Positions 1-6,637 of a stretch of DNA of 6,748 bases are shown one piece after another. The notes under the pieces were generated by a model that searched no databases, had not been told where the DNA came from, and saw only the letters and a program-made list of their open reading frames with translations. Made by a program: the position numbers and the translations under genes. Positions within the stretch are counted from its first letter, which is position 1, and the number at the start of each line of letters is the position of its first letter. This DNA is from Flavipsychrobacter sp. (lineage in GTDB: Bacteria; Bacteroidota; Bacteroidia; Chitinophagales; Chitinophagaceae): the NCBI GenBank assembly GCA_021156265.1, contig JAJNBR010000159.1:1-6748 (forward strand). The letters are read 5' to 3'.

Positions 1-21
1 AGCTTGCCTTTATTATTTTGA

Positions 22-567
22 TCAGATGCTGAATGGTGTTTGAAACTCCTGCAGCCCGGTAAAAGAAAGATCCCTGTCGGAAATAACAGGTTTAGCTGTT
101 CCCCAATCGAAACCTATACTATCGTAACGAATGCCGGTGTCGTGCTCCTGGCTGTATTCCGATGAAACCAGGTAATAAGTGATAGCATCATCGGTCAGCG
201 ACTTAAAACCATGAGCAAAGCCTTCAGGTATATAATAGGCCTTGTGGTTATCAGCCGATAGTTCTTCTGCATGGTATTTGCCGTATGTAGGCGAATCTTT
301 ACGAAGATCAATGATAACGTCAAGAATAGCACCCTGCGGACAGAATACGACCTTGGAATGATGGTGCGGCGGCAACTGGAAGTGCATGCCGCGTATCACG
401 TCTTTCTTTGACAGTGAAAAATAGCTTTCACGCAGTTTGAACTCGATGCCCTTGTGCAACAGCGCACCGGTGTGAAAGGTCTTGATAAAAGTACCCCTTG
501 CATCAGCAAAAGCAGGCATGTCTATCACATAAGCACCATGTAATTCCAATGGATGAAAATGCCACAT
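22..567 (-). CDS. RmlC-like cupin sugar epimerase (dTDP-4-dehydrorhamnose 3,5-epimerase family), CDP-sugar pathway
   Basis: This 181-residue cytosolic protein has the length and layout of the RmlC/RfbC cupin family, which epimerises C3 and/or C5 of nucleotide-linked 4-keto-6-deoxy sugars. Visible family motifs are RGTF (24-27), ESYFS (47-51), RGMHFQ (59-64) with His62 in the place of the catalytic base, DLRKDSPTYGK (87-97), IPEGFAHGF (113-121) and Tyr132 in the place of the catalytic tyrosine. The PPHHHSK stretch (66-72) differs from the classical RmlC loop. It lies 4 nt downstream of rfbG and carries a strong ribosome-binding site, so the likely substrate is CDP-4-keto-6-deoxyglucose rather than a dTDP sugar; that is inferred from context. 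It could be a 3,5-, 3- or 5-epimerase (compare AscE of the ascarylose pathway), so I give no gene symbol. The TGA stop leaves 21 nt to the window edge, with no next start visible. The family call is secure; the substrate is not. Confidence 0.9.
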   Translation of the reverse strand: MWHFHPLELHGAYVIDMPAFADARGTFIKTFHTGALLHKGIEFKLRESYFSLSKKDVIRGMHFQLPPHHHSKVVFCPQGAILDVIIDLRKDSPTYGKYHAEELSADNHKAYYIPEGFAHGFKSLTDDAITYYLVSSEYSQEHDTGIRYDSIGFDWGTAKPVISDRDLSFTGLQEFQTPFSI

Positions 568-571
568 AGGT

Positions 572-1654
572 TTATCCCTCCGAGAAATATTGTTTTATTT
601 GTTGAAGACATTTAGTATTTGCATCATCGTCCCTGTTCGCATACCAATCAGCCGTCCATTCGATAGCCGTTTTTGCATCCAGTTTTGGCTGCCAGTTCAA
701 TAGCTGGTGCGCTTTACTGCTGTCCAGCAAAAGCAGTTTAGCTTCGTGCGGCGCTTTAGCGTCCATCGACATCTTGTATGTTCCTTTACCAAATTTTGTC
801 AGGAATATTTTCACCAGCTCTTCTACTTTCAGCATATCACTTTCATTAGGTCCGAAATTGAAAGCTGTGCTCAGCTCCACCGGCTGTTCGCTCATACGTG
901 CTGCCAACATCAAGTACGCGCCCAGCGGCTCAAGAACGTGCTGCCACGGACGTATTGAATTGGGATTGCGCACACCTACCGATTCATCAAAATCCAGTGC
1001 GCGAACTATATCGGGAATGATACGGTCGTCGGAATAATCTCCGCCACCTATCACGTTACCGGCACGCACCGACGCTACTGCTTTTCGGTGATCGTTGTAT
1101 GTATCGGCGTGAAAAAACGAACGACGGTAAGAGTCGATCACGATCTCGGCAGCAGCCTTGCTGGCTGAATAAGGATCGTATCCTCCCAGCTTATCATCTT
1201 CTTTAAAAGCAACACCACGCTCGGGATTCTCGTATACTTTATCGGTTGTGATCATGAGCGCAACACAAGGCTTAGCCAGGCTGCGAATAGCCTCCAGCAC
1301 GTGAACCGTACCTTGCGTATTTACCATAAAGGTATCCACCGGCTGATCGTAGCTGCGACGAACTAGCGACTGCGCAGCAAGATGGAAAACGAAATCGGGT
1401 TCGAAGCGTACCAGCTCCCCTTGCAATAAATGCAGGTCGCGCAGGTCGCCGATGATGGAATTGTAACAAAGCTTGTCGCCGTCGATCTGGTTATAGAGAT
1501 CGTTGGTCTTCTCGGGCGCCAGAGAGAACCCTTTTACGTCAGCGCCCAGCCAATGGAGTATTTGGATCAGCCATGCGCCTTTAAAGCCCGTGTGACCAGT
1601 TACAAAAACACGCTTGTTCTCAAATATTGAGCGGAGGTATTGTTCGTTTACCAT
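572..1654 (-). CDS. rfbG: CDP-glucose 4,6-dehydratase
   Basis: RfbG converts CDP-D-glucose to CDP-4-keto-6-deoxy-D-glucose with bound NAD, the branch point for CDP-linked 6-deoxy and dideoxy sugars. From the chosen start it is 360 residues, the usual family length. It is an extended short-chain dehydrogenase: Rossmann motif GHTGFKG (20-26), TTDK (136-139) with the dehydratase Thr-Asp-Lys-type residues, YSASK (162-166) carrying the Tyr-x3-Lys pair, RAGNVIGGGD (197-206) and SIRPWQHVLEP (233-243), the last two highly characteristic of RfbG. I chose the ATG at 1654 because it overlaps the rfbF stop by 7 nt (ATGGTAA) and leaves about 13 residues before the first beta-strand. An in-frame TTG at 1681 would add nine residues inside rfbF and is unlikely. 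It follows rfbF and precedes the cupin epimerase, in pathway order. No truncation or lost catalytic residue is seen. Confidence 0.95.
   Translation of the reverse strand: MVNEQYLRSIFENKRVFVTGHTGFKGAWLIQILHWLGADVKGFSLAPEKTNDLYNQIDGDKLCYNSIIGDLRDLHLLQGELVRFEPDFVFHLAAQSLVRRSYDQPVDTFMVNTQGTVHVLEAIRSLAKPCVALMITTDKVYENPERGVAFKEDDKLGGYDPYSASKAAAEIVIDSYRRSFFHADTYNDHRKAVASVRAGNVIGGGDYSDDRIIPDIVRALDFDESVGVRNPNSIRPWQHVLEPLGAYLMLAARMSEQPVELSTAFNFGPNESDMLKVEELVKIFLTKFGKGTYKMSMDAKAPHEAKLLLLDSSKAHQLLNWQPKLDAKTAIEWTADWYANRDDDANTKCLQQIKQYFSEG
576..581 (-). promoter_or_regulatory. Strong Shine-Dalgarno site for the cupin epimerase
   Basis: Read on the minus strand this is GGAGGG, 8 nt before the ATG at 567. 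It lies inside the last two codons of rfbG (Glu-Gly). No other gene start in the window has a comparable purine-rich site, and Bacteroidota genes usually lack one. It fixes the start of the epimerase and may raise its translation relative to rfbG. Confidence 0.6.
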
Positions 1655-2421
1655 TTTTTCCACAGTGGTTGGTTTTCCCAAAGATGTTCCAGTTCCTCTT
1701 TATCACGCAGGGTATCCATGCATTTCCAGAAGTCATGGTGCTTGTAGGCATTTATTTGTCGGTCACGTGCCAGGTCATCCATCGGCTTGCGCTCCCACAT
1801 CATATCATCCATATTACCGTCGAGGTATTTAGCTATCCCCGGCTCCAGTATGAAAAAACCTCCATTGATCCAGGTACCTGAATCCTCCGGCTTTTCTTCA
1901 AAACTGTCAATCGTTCCGTCATCCTCCATTTTGATAACACCAAAACGACTTGTAGCCTGTATAGCTGTCATCGTACAGACCTTGCCACTTGCTTTATGGT
2001 AGCGTAGCAAATCATCAAGGTTTACGTTGCAGACACCGTCACCGTACGTTAGCATAAAGGGTTCATTACCTATATAGGGAAGCACGCGCTTTAGCCTGCC
2101 GGCAGTCATTGTATCTAACCCCGTGTCTATCAATGATACTTTAAACGGCTCCGCAAAGTTGTTGTGTACCTCTATAGAGTTATTGGATAGATCAACCGTG
2201 ATATCGGTATTGTGCAGAAAATAGTTGGCGAAATACTCTTTGATGATCCAACCCTTATAACCCAGGCAAATAATGAACTCTGTATGGCCATATGCGGCAT
2301 ATATCTTCATGATATGCCAAAGAATAGGTTTGCCGCCTATTTCGATCATAGGTTTGGGCTTCAGCGACGTTTCTTCGGAAATACGTGTTCCGCGGCCGCC
2401 GGCAAATATCACTACCTTCAT
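1648..2421 (-). CDS. rfbF: Glucose-1-phosphate cytidylyltransferase
   Basis: RfbF makes CDP-glucose and pyrophosphate from CTP and glucose-1-phosphate, the first committed step towards CDP-6-deoxy sugars. The 257-residue length and the sequence are canonical from end to end. Visible elements are the nucleotide-binding loop FAGGRGTRISEET (6-18), KPKPM (21-25), the GGKPILWHIMKIY segment (29-41), TGLDTMTAGRLKR (100-112), the metal-binding GDGV with Asp128 (127-130), EEKPE (175-179), WINGGFF (184-190) and FWKCMDTLRD (231-240). The ATG at 2421 is the natural start, with the GGxGTR loop at residues 8-13. It is the first gene of the CDP-sugar cassette and overlaps rfbG by 7 nt. The 115-nt gap upstream has no strong promoter, so it may be expressed by read-through from the dut operon or from a weak local promoter. 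It is distinct from the other nucleotidyltransferase here, which belongs to a different subfamily. Confidence 0.97.
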   Translation of the reverse strand: MKVVIFAGGRGTRISEETSLKPKPMIEIGGKPILWHIMKIYAAYGHTEFIICLGYKGWIIKEYFANYFLHNTDITVDLSNNSIEVHNNFAEPFKVSLIDTGLDTMTAGRLKRVLPYIGNEPFMLTYGDGVCNVNLDDLLRYHKASGKVCTMTAIQATSRFGVIKMEDDGTIDSFEEKPEDSGTWINGGFFILEPGIAKYLDGNMDDMMWERKPMDDLARDRQINAYKHHDFWKCMDTLRDKEELEHLWENQPLWKKW

Positions 2422-2443
2422 CCAGGAGTATGTTTTATGTCAG

Positions 2444-2478
2444 CAAAATAACGCAAAGAAACTAATCTTGCGCCCAAA
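2444..2478 (-). promoter_or_regulatory. Possible weak promoter for the rfbF-rfbG-epimerase cassette
   Basis: The minus strand reads TTTG (2478-2475), 23 nt, then TTATTTTG (2451-2444), one base off the Bacteroidota -7 consensus TAnnTTTG and with spacing longer than the usual 19-21 nt. A second overlapping near-match, TTTCTTTG, lies at 2461-2454. Either would give a short leader before the ATG at 2421. Neither is a good match, and such AT-rich sequence may be chance. Confidence 0.22.
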
Positions 2479-2515
2479 TTCAACACAGTCCTTTCCAAAC
2501 ACTTAAAGAAACCTC

Positions 2516-2527
2516 TTGATAAATCAA
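2516..2527. repeat. Short dyad TTGAT-AA-ATCAA in the gap between the two gene groups
   Basis: A perfect 5-2-5 inverted repeat sits in the 115-nt gap, between the DUF4292 stop and rfbF. The two-base centre is too short for a hairpin, so if it has a role it would be as a protein-binding dyad. A 12-bp dyad can easily occur by chance in AT-rich sequence. Confidence 0.2.
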
Positions 2528-2530
2528 CTT

Positions 2531-2547
2531 CGCTTATTATTTAAGCG
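2531..2547 (-). terminator. Small hairpin over the DUF4292 stop; weak terminator candidate
   Basis: The minus strand reads CGCTTA, five bases, TAAGCG: a perfect 6-bp stem with loop AATAA that overlaps the tandem TAA TAA stop codons of the lipoprotein gene. No run of T follows, so it is a poor intrinsic terminator. It could protect the 3' end of the upstream message or do nothing. Confidence 0.25.
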
Positions 2548-3430
2548 TGTAGTTCTTAGGTATGGAGAAAGGGAAATCAGTAGCCTGATCAAATTCGGCA
2601 CTGTTGAAGTTCATATCCAGGTAATACGGTTCGCCTACATTGCTCAGGCTAATGGCCCTGCTGGTAGCAAACTTATGGCCGGAGACCATGTCGTAGTTCC
2701 CGTACTGGATCATACCCTCAGTCCGGTTATCCTTTGTGCGCATTTGCAGCGAGCGCATGGTGCTATCGGTTTTATTATAGCTCAGTAATTGCCTGGTGCC
2801 ATTATCTTCTACCTCAATACTCAACGTGCCACCAAAGTCACGGGCATCTATAGGCTGGCCTGCATTACTCAATGCATTGCCGAGTATCAGGTTCTGCATA
2901 ATATTGAAATCCACCGGCGCAGGCAGCAATTTATTAGCCTGGCTGATATGCATCCTGTGCGCTTCACGCTGCAAGTAGTTGATGAGGAAAATGCTGTCAG
3001 GTGTAATGTATACACGTGCTACGTTAACAATGCCACCAAGAGCAGTCACGTTCACCCAAATTATCTTGTCTTTCTGAATGCGAATGTTGGCCGTAAACTC
3101 TTGTTTCTGGCCCATGCCGGCATAGTGCATTTTAGCTTTGCCACTAAACGTGCTGAAGCTGGTGGTCTTTTTCCACAACGGGGTTAGGTTATTGATGAGC
3201 GTTTGCCGCTCGGAAGAAACAGGAGAAGCAGCAACAGGCGTGGAAGCGGTCTCAGTTCTAACTACCGGTTTAGCGCCGGGTGTATCCACACTTACCACTC
3301 CATAGCGCGTCTTCATTTTAGTCGAGTCAACGATCTTTACCTGCCGGCGCACAGGTTGCTTCCCCACCTTGCAGGAAGTGATTATCAATGCAAACACGGA
3401 CAGTAGCATCCACAACGTGGACTTACTCAT
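2537..3430 (-). CDS. DUF4292 envelope lipoprotein
   Basis: From the ATG at 3430 the product is 297 residues. It begins with a lipoprotein signal peptide: SKS, a hydrophobic run from about residue 6, then a lipobox ITSC with the lipidated Cys at position 20. The residues after Cys (KVGKQPV) lack the acidic export signal of surface-exposed Bacteroidota lipoproteins, which suggests a periplasm-facing anchor. A Ser/Thr/Pro/Val-rich linker follows to about residue 70. The rest matches the DUF4292 pattern: FSTFSGKAKMHYAG (92-105), then beta-rich sequence with IIWVNVTALGGIVNVARVYIT and a NIMQNLILGN helix. I recall this family as resembling the LolA/LolB lipoprotein-carrier fold, but the function is not established. 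The start overlaps the TPR gene by 8 nt (ATGAGTAA), implying coupled translation. An in-frame ATG at 3469 would put 13 residues ahead of the signal peptide and is rejected. The family call rests on motif and gene order. Confidence 0.85.
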   Translation of the reverse strand: MSKSTLWMLLSVFALIITSCKVGKQPVRRQVKIVDSTKMKTRYGVVSVDTPGAKPVVRTETASTPVAASPVSSERQTLINNLTPLWKKTTSFSTFSGKAKMHYAGMGQKQEFTANIRIQKDKIIWVNVTALGGIVNVARVYITPDSIFLINYLQREAHRMHISQANKLLPAPVDFNIMQNLILGNALSNAGQPIDARDFGGTLSIEVEDNGTRQLLSYNKTDSTMRSLQMRTKDNRTEGMIQYGNYDMVSGHKFATSRAISLSNVGEPYYLDMNFNSAEFDQATDFPFSIPKNYTLK

Positions 3431-5159
3431 ATAGCTTCTGGTCTTGTATTTTCTTATCGAGCTGTGCATTATCGCTTCCCTTTTCCTTGGCCTTTTTCCA
3501 TAGATCTACGGCCTTATCCTTGTTACTCAACTTAAACTCGATATCACCGAGATGGTCATAAAGTGTGCCATCTGCATTTTGTGGATCCGCATCTATCGCT
3601 TTCTGGATGTACTTTTTTGCTTCGTCGTACTTTTTCTGCTTGTATAATATCCAGCCATAAGTATCCATGAACGTTGCCTGTTCAGGCGATAACTCAAGAG
3701 ATTTTTTCGACATTTTCTCGGCAGCATCAAGTCGTTCGCCCCGCACCGACAGGTAATATGCATAGTTATTAAGGACTGTCGCATTTCCGGGTATCAACCT
3801 TAGGGCAGTTTCGAAAGCGCTGTCCGACTCTGCATACTGCCTGGCGCTGTTATAAGCATCTCCAAGATACATGTAAATGTCTGCAAGCTGCTGTTTGTCC
3901 TCTTCAGGTTGCATATCCGCAGCGCGACCAAATGACTTAATGGCCTTCATGTAGTCTTTTTTATTGGTGTACCCAATACCGTTGAGCATATGAAGGGTGG
4001 CCTGGTTGGGAAAAAGCTTCAAAGCCTTTCCGCTATAAAAGATCAGCGAATCGGCATACTTGCGTTCTGTATAGTTGAACAGAAAATTTCTCCATACAGG
4101 AAACCGCGAAGGATCTATAGCCAGCGCCTTTTTATACTGTTCCTGCGCCTTTTCACGCTCATTATTTAATGATAGCAGATCGCCATACACACCCAGCACT
4201 TCGGCCTTGTCCTTATAATTTTCGGCAATCTGCCGGGCGATGTCGAGCGCTTCTATGCGTTGTGCTGAATCATTGCCTATCTCCTGCATATAGTTAACCA
4301 GGAGCACCAACTGTGTTTCGGCGTCAAAAGACTTATTTAACAGCGCTTTACGCACGTACTGTTTGAACTTTATCGTGTCATTCTTCTTTTTGTAATGGTC
4401 GGCAATGCCTAGCTGCACCGCGGGGTCGTCGGGAAATAGTTGTTCTGCCTTTTTCAGTACTTCCGCTGCTTTTTCAGGTTGTTTATTGTTGTCGTAAATA
4501 TCTGCCAGCAACGAGTAAAACTTCCCTTCTGTAGGATCCATGTCAATGAGTTCCTGCACTACCTTAGCCGCGCCTTCCACATCATTCATTTTAAGATACA
4601 GCTGGTATTTCTGCATCATCATTTCCTCATCGCGGTCAGTTCGTTCTATCAGTTTATCTATAGCGTTCAGCGACTTTTTGTAATTGCCTGCACGCTGATG
4701 AAGAAGTGATGATTTGAGAAGGTAGTCTTCATTAAATTTCTCTTCAGCCGCCAGCTTGTCATACACTTCGGCAGCCTGGGTGTATTCATTTTTAAAAGCG
4801 AGTATCTCGCCATACTGCGCCCGGTACCATTTATTGTCTTGTTCCAGTGCCAGGGCCTTTCGTATATTGTCAATGGCTCTTTCAGGTCGTGCAGGCAGGC
4901 TTAAGCGGGCCAGGTCATAATAGGCGCCCGCCGCATCAGGTTTAATTTTGATGACTTGCTCCAGTATCCTTTCAGCTTCCGCATTATCGCCTTTTATCCG
5001 GGCTTTAACGGCGTCAAAATACAGAGCATCGGCCTCTTTGCCTCTCATACCGGCAACAGACGGAGTTTCCCCGCTTTCCTGTGCCGGGATATCACCTGCT
5101 ATGAATAGGATAATTACAACAATAAGACAAGCGTGTCTCCGGCGGCGAAATAATATCAT
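3423..5159 (-). CDS. Exported tetratricopeptide-repeat protein
   Basis: This 578-residue protein starts with a basic n-region (RRRR, 5-8), a hydrophobic core (11-21) and a likely signal peptidase I site after IPA (about residue 26), so it should be periplasmic or membrane-associated by partners. Nearly all the rest is TPR-type helical hairpins. Clear repeats begin at about residues 43, 77, 111, 213, 319, 387, 425, 460, 495 and 529, with signatures such as KALAIDP (344-350), NNYAYYLSVRGERLDAAEKM (464-483, typical of the class with a YG/NNYAY core) and YGWILYKQKKYDEAKKYI (501-518). The region from 250 to 310 is more degenerate. There is no catalytic domain, so it is most likely a scaffold. The ATG overlaps the nucleotidyltransferase stop by 4 nt (ATGA), and its stop overlaps the DUF4292 start, so the three are coupled. 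Repeat and export calls are firm; the partner is unknown. Confidence 0.9.
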   Translation of the reverse strand: MILFRRRRHACLIVVIILFIAGDIPAQESGETPSVAGMRGKEADALYFDAVKARIKGDNAEAERILEQVIKIKPDAAGAYYDLARLSLPARPERAIDNIRKALALEQDNKWYRAQYGEILAFKNEYTQAAEVYDKLAAEEKFNEDYLLKSSLLHQRAGNYKKSLNAIDKLIERTDRDEEMMMQKYQLYLKMNDVEGAAKVVQELIDMDPTEGKFYSLLADIYDNNKQPEKAAEVLKKAEQLFPDDPAVQLGIADHYKKKNDTIKFKQYVRKALLNKSFDAETQLVLLVNYMQEIGNDSAQRIEALDIARQIAENYKDKAEVLGVYGDLLSLNNEREKAQEQYKKALAIDPSRFPVWRNFLFNYTERKYADSLIFYSGKALKLFPNQATLHMLNGIGYTNKKDYMKAIKSFGRAADMQPEEDKQQLADIYMYLGDAYNSARQYAESDSAFETALRLIPGNATVLNNYAYYLSVRGERLDAAEKMSKKSLELSPEQATFMDTYGWILYKQKKYDEAKKYIQKAIDADPQNADGTLYDHLGDIEFKLSNKDKAVDLWKKAKEKGSDNAQLDKKIQDQKLYE

Positions 5160-6163
5160 ATTTGGGTTGAGAAGTCACCCAGGCTTAGTTCACGGGGCTT
5201 TTCACTGTAATTTACGTTTTTCCCTAACATGGAATTTTGGAGCTGCATATTTTTAACAATACTGTCCTGCCCCACAATGCTGTCCGCAATTCTGGAATCT
5301 TCAATAATCGCACCTTTCTCCAGCGAAACATAAGGACCAACCACGGAATTTTTAACAACCACGTTGTCACCTATATAACAGGGCGCAATGATCACCGAGT
5401 TCTCGATCCTCGCAGATAATGCCACCAGCTGTTCAGCGTCTTTTTTGATGTCGAGCACACGGCGGTTGGTATAGACGGTTGCATCCTTGTTACCGCAATC
5501 AAGCCATTCTTCCACCTGGTCGGTATAGAACTTCATGCCTTTTTTCAGCATATGGTCCATGGCATCGGTTATCTGGTATTCTCCTTTTAGTTTAATGTCC
5601 TCATCGATCAGGCGCTGCAGCTCCTTTTTCAGATTTTCCCCGTCCCTGAAATAGTAAACACCAATGATAGCCAGGTCTGATACAAAGGTCTTCGGTTTTT
5701 CGACAAATGCTTCGATCTGTCCTGCATTGTTGAGCTTTACCACACCGAATGCTGATGGATCGTGTACTTTTTGCGTCCAGATAATAGCATCCTTATCGGT
5801 ATCAATGCTAAAGGTGGCTTTGAAGAGCGTATCAGCGAAAGCGATAAACACGTTACCTTTCAGGCTGTCTGCTGCACACAATATGGCATGGGCAGTACCC
5901 ATGGGTTCATGCTGGTAGCATATCTTCCCTTTAGCTCCTAACCCTTCAGCTACAGACAACAGATGCTTCTCTACATCCGCACCAAAGCTTGGGCCTATGA
6001 TGAATGCGATCTCTTCAATTTTTTCATTGCTGGTAGCCATGATATCTTCGACCAGCCTCTGCACGATAGGCTTACCTGCTATTGGCAGCAGTGGTTTAGC
6101 GGTAGTGAGCGTATGGGGCCTCATTCTTTTGCCCATACCAGCCATTGGAATAATGATGTTCAT
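5156..6163 (-). CDS. Sugar-phosphate nucleotidyltransferase with C-terminal left-handed beta-helix
   Basis: The enzyme (335 residues, cytosolic) joins a sugar-1-phosphate and an NTP to give an NDP-sugar. The N-terminal NTP_transferase domain (1 to about 235) shows PMAGMGKRMRPHT (6-18) with KPLLP (23-27), EPMGTAHAI (86-94), the metal-site Asp in FADTLF (109-114), VEKPK (154-158), GEYQITDAM (194-202) and WLDCG (220-224). Residues 250-320 are hexapeptide-like repeats (VIIAPCYIGDNVVV, NSVVGPYVSLEKGAIIEDS) forming a short beta-helix, as in long RmlA/GlmU-like and GDP-mannose enzymes. GTAHAI is reminiscent of GlmU-like uridylyltransferases, but the sugar and base cannot be fixed from sequence; a GlcNAc-1-P, glucose-1-P or mannose-1-P enzyme are all possible. 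It lies 30 nt after dut without a visible ribosome site, and its stop overlaps the TPR start. In this family the usual Gly before the catalytic Asp is Ala here; I recall this also in related Bacteroidota proteins. Confidence 0.88.
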   Translation of the reverse strand: MNIIIPMAGMGKRMRPHTLTTAKPLLPIAGKPIVQRLVEDIMATSNEKIEEIAFIIGPSFGADVEKHLLSVAEGLGAKGKICYQHEPMGTAHAILCAADSLKGNVFIAFADTLFKATFSIDTDKDAIIWTQKVHDPSAFGVVKLNNAGQIEAFVEKPKTFVSDLAIIGVYYFRDGENLKKELQRLIDEDIKLKGEYQITDAMDHMLKKGMKFYTDQVEEWLDCGNKDATVYTNRRVLDIKKDAEQLVALSARIENSVIIAPCYIGDNVVVKNSVVGPYVSLEKGAIIEDSRIADSIVGQDSIVKNMQLQNSMLGKNVNYSEKPRELSLGDFSTQI

Positions 6164-6193
6164 TTGTAAATATTCTAAATGCTAATGTTTGAA

Positions 6194-6631
6194 TTATAAA
6201 GTCCCGGAACTGCCAAAGCCGCCGGCGCCGCGACTGGTCTCTTCCAGCTGAGTAACCATTTCCCAACCCGCCTGCTCATAACGTGCTATCACCATTTGAG
6301 CTATGCGTTCACCGTCAGCTATAACCTGCGGCTCGCGTGAAAGATTGATCACCGGCACCATGACCTCGCCGCGGTAATCGCTGTCGATTGTGCCTGGGGT
6401 GTTGACGAGACTCAAGCCTCGCTTTATTGCCAGGCCACTTCGTGGGCGTATCTGGGCTTCGTAACCCTGTGGTAAAGCCATATATAATCCGGTAGGGATA
6501 AGCCGGCGCTCCATGGGTTGCAGCGTCACTGGTTGCGGCAACCAGGCCCGAAGATCCATGCCCGCGCTACCCGCTGTCTGGTATTCCGGTAGCTGATGGG
6601 GAGATTTGTTAACGATTTGCACCATTATCAT
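6194..6631 (-). CDS. dut: dUTP diphosphatase (dUTPase)
   Basis: Homotrimeric dUTPase hydrolyses dUTP to dUMP and pyrophosphate, keeping uracil out of DNA and supplying dTMP synthesis. All five family motifs are present in the 145 residues: AGMDLRA (23-29), RPRSGLA (62-68), GTIDSDYRGE (80-89) with catalytic Asp83 and Tyr86, GERIAQMVI (107-115), and the glycine-rich RGAGGFGSSG tail (134-143) with Phe139, which closes over the substrate. Size fits the trimeric family. I chose the ATG at 6631; the ATG at 6625 (MVQIVNKS) is equally compatible. An in-frame TTG at 6667 is rejected because it falls inside the -33 element of the promoter. It is the first gene of the operon with the nucleotidyltransferase, TPR and DUF4292 genes; the link between dUTPase and the envelope genes looks like shared transcription, not shared function. 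Confidence 0.97.
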   Translation of the reverse strand: MIMVQIVNKSPHQLPEYQTAGSAGMDLRAWLPQPVTLQPMERRLIPTGLYMALPQGYEAQIRPRSGLAIKRGLSLVNTPGTIDSDYRGEVMVPVINLSREPQVIADGERIAQMVIARYEQAGWEMVTQLEETSRGAGGFGSSGTL

Positions 6632-6637
6632 CGGGCG

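Noticed and set aside
1432..1449. Tandem 9-bp repeat GCAGGTCGC twice
   Set aside because: It encodes the Asp-Leu-Arg-Asp-Leu segment of RfbG, a normal part of the family sequence (compare GDIRD in other RfbG), so no separate role is needed.
1655..1681. N-terminal extension of rfbG from a TTG at 1681
   Set aside because: It would increase the overlap with rfbF to 34 nt and adds residues not usual in the family; the ATG at 1654 gives the canonical length.
2668..2675. TAAGTTTG on the minus strand, a match to the -7 consensus inside the DUF4292 gene
   Set aside because: No TTTG lies at the right distance upstream, and it is deep in the coding sequence; a chance match.
2516..3187. Two back-to-back plus-strand open frames (90 and 132 codons) opposite the DUF4292 gene
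   Set aside because: They lie antisense to a convincing lipoprotein gene, show no recognisable domain and have no promoter; they are shadows of the real frame.
3431..3469. Upstream ATG for the DUF4292 gene at 3469
   Set aside because: It would place 13 polar residues before a complete lipoprotein signal peptide; the ATG at 3430 in the ATGAGTAA overlap fits better.
4948..5256. Plus-strand open frame of 102 codons across the TPR/nucleotidyltransferase junction
   Set aside because: It is antisense to two well-supported genes with an ATGA overlap, and its low-complexity translation resembles no protein family.
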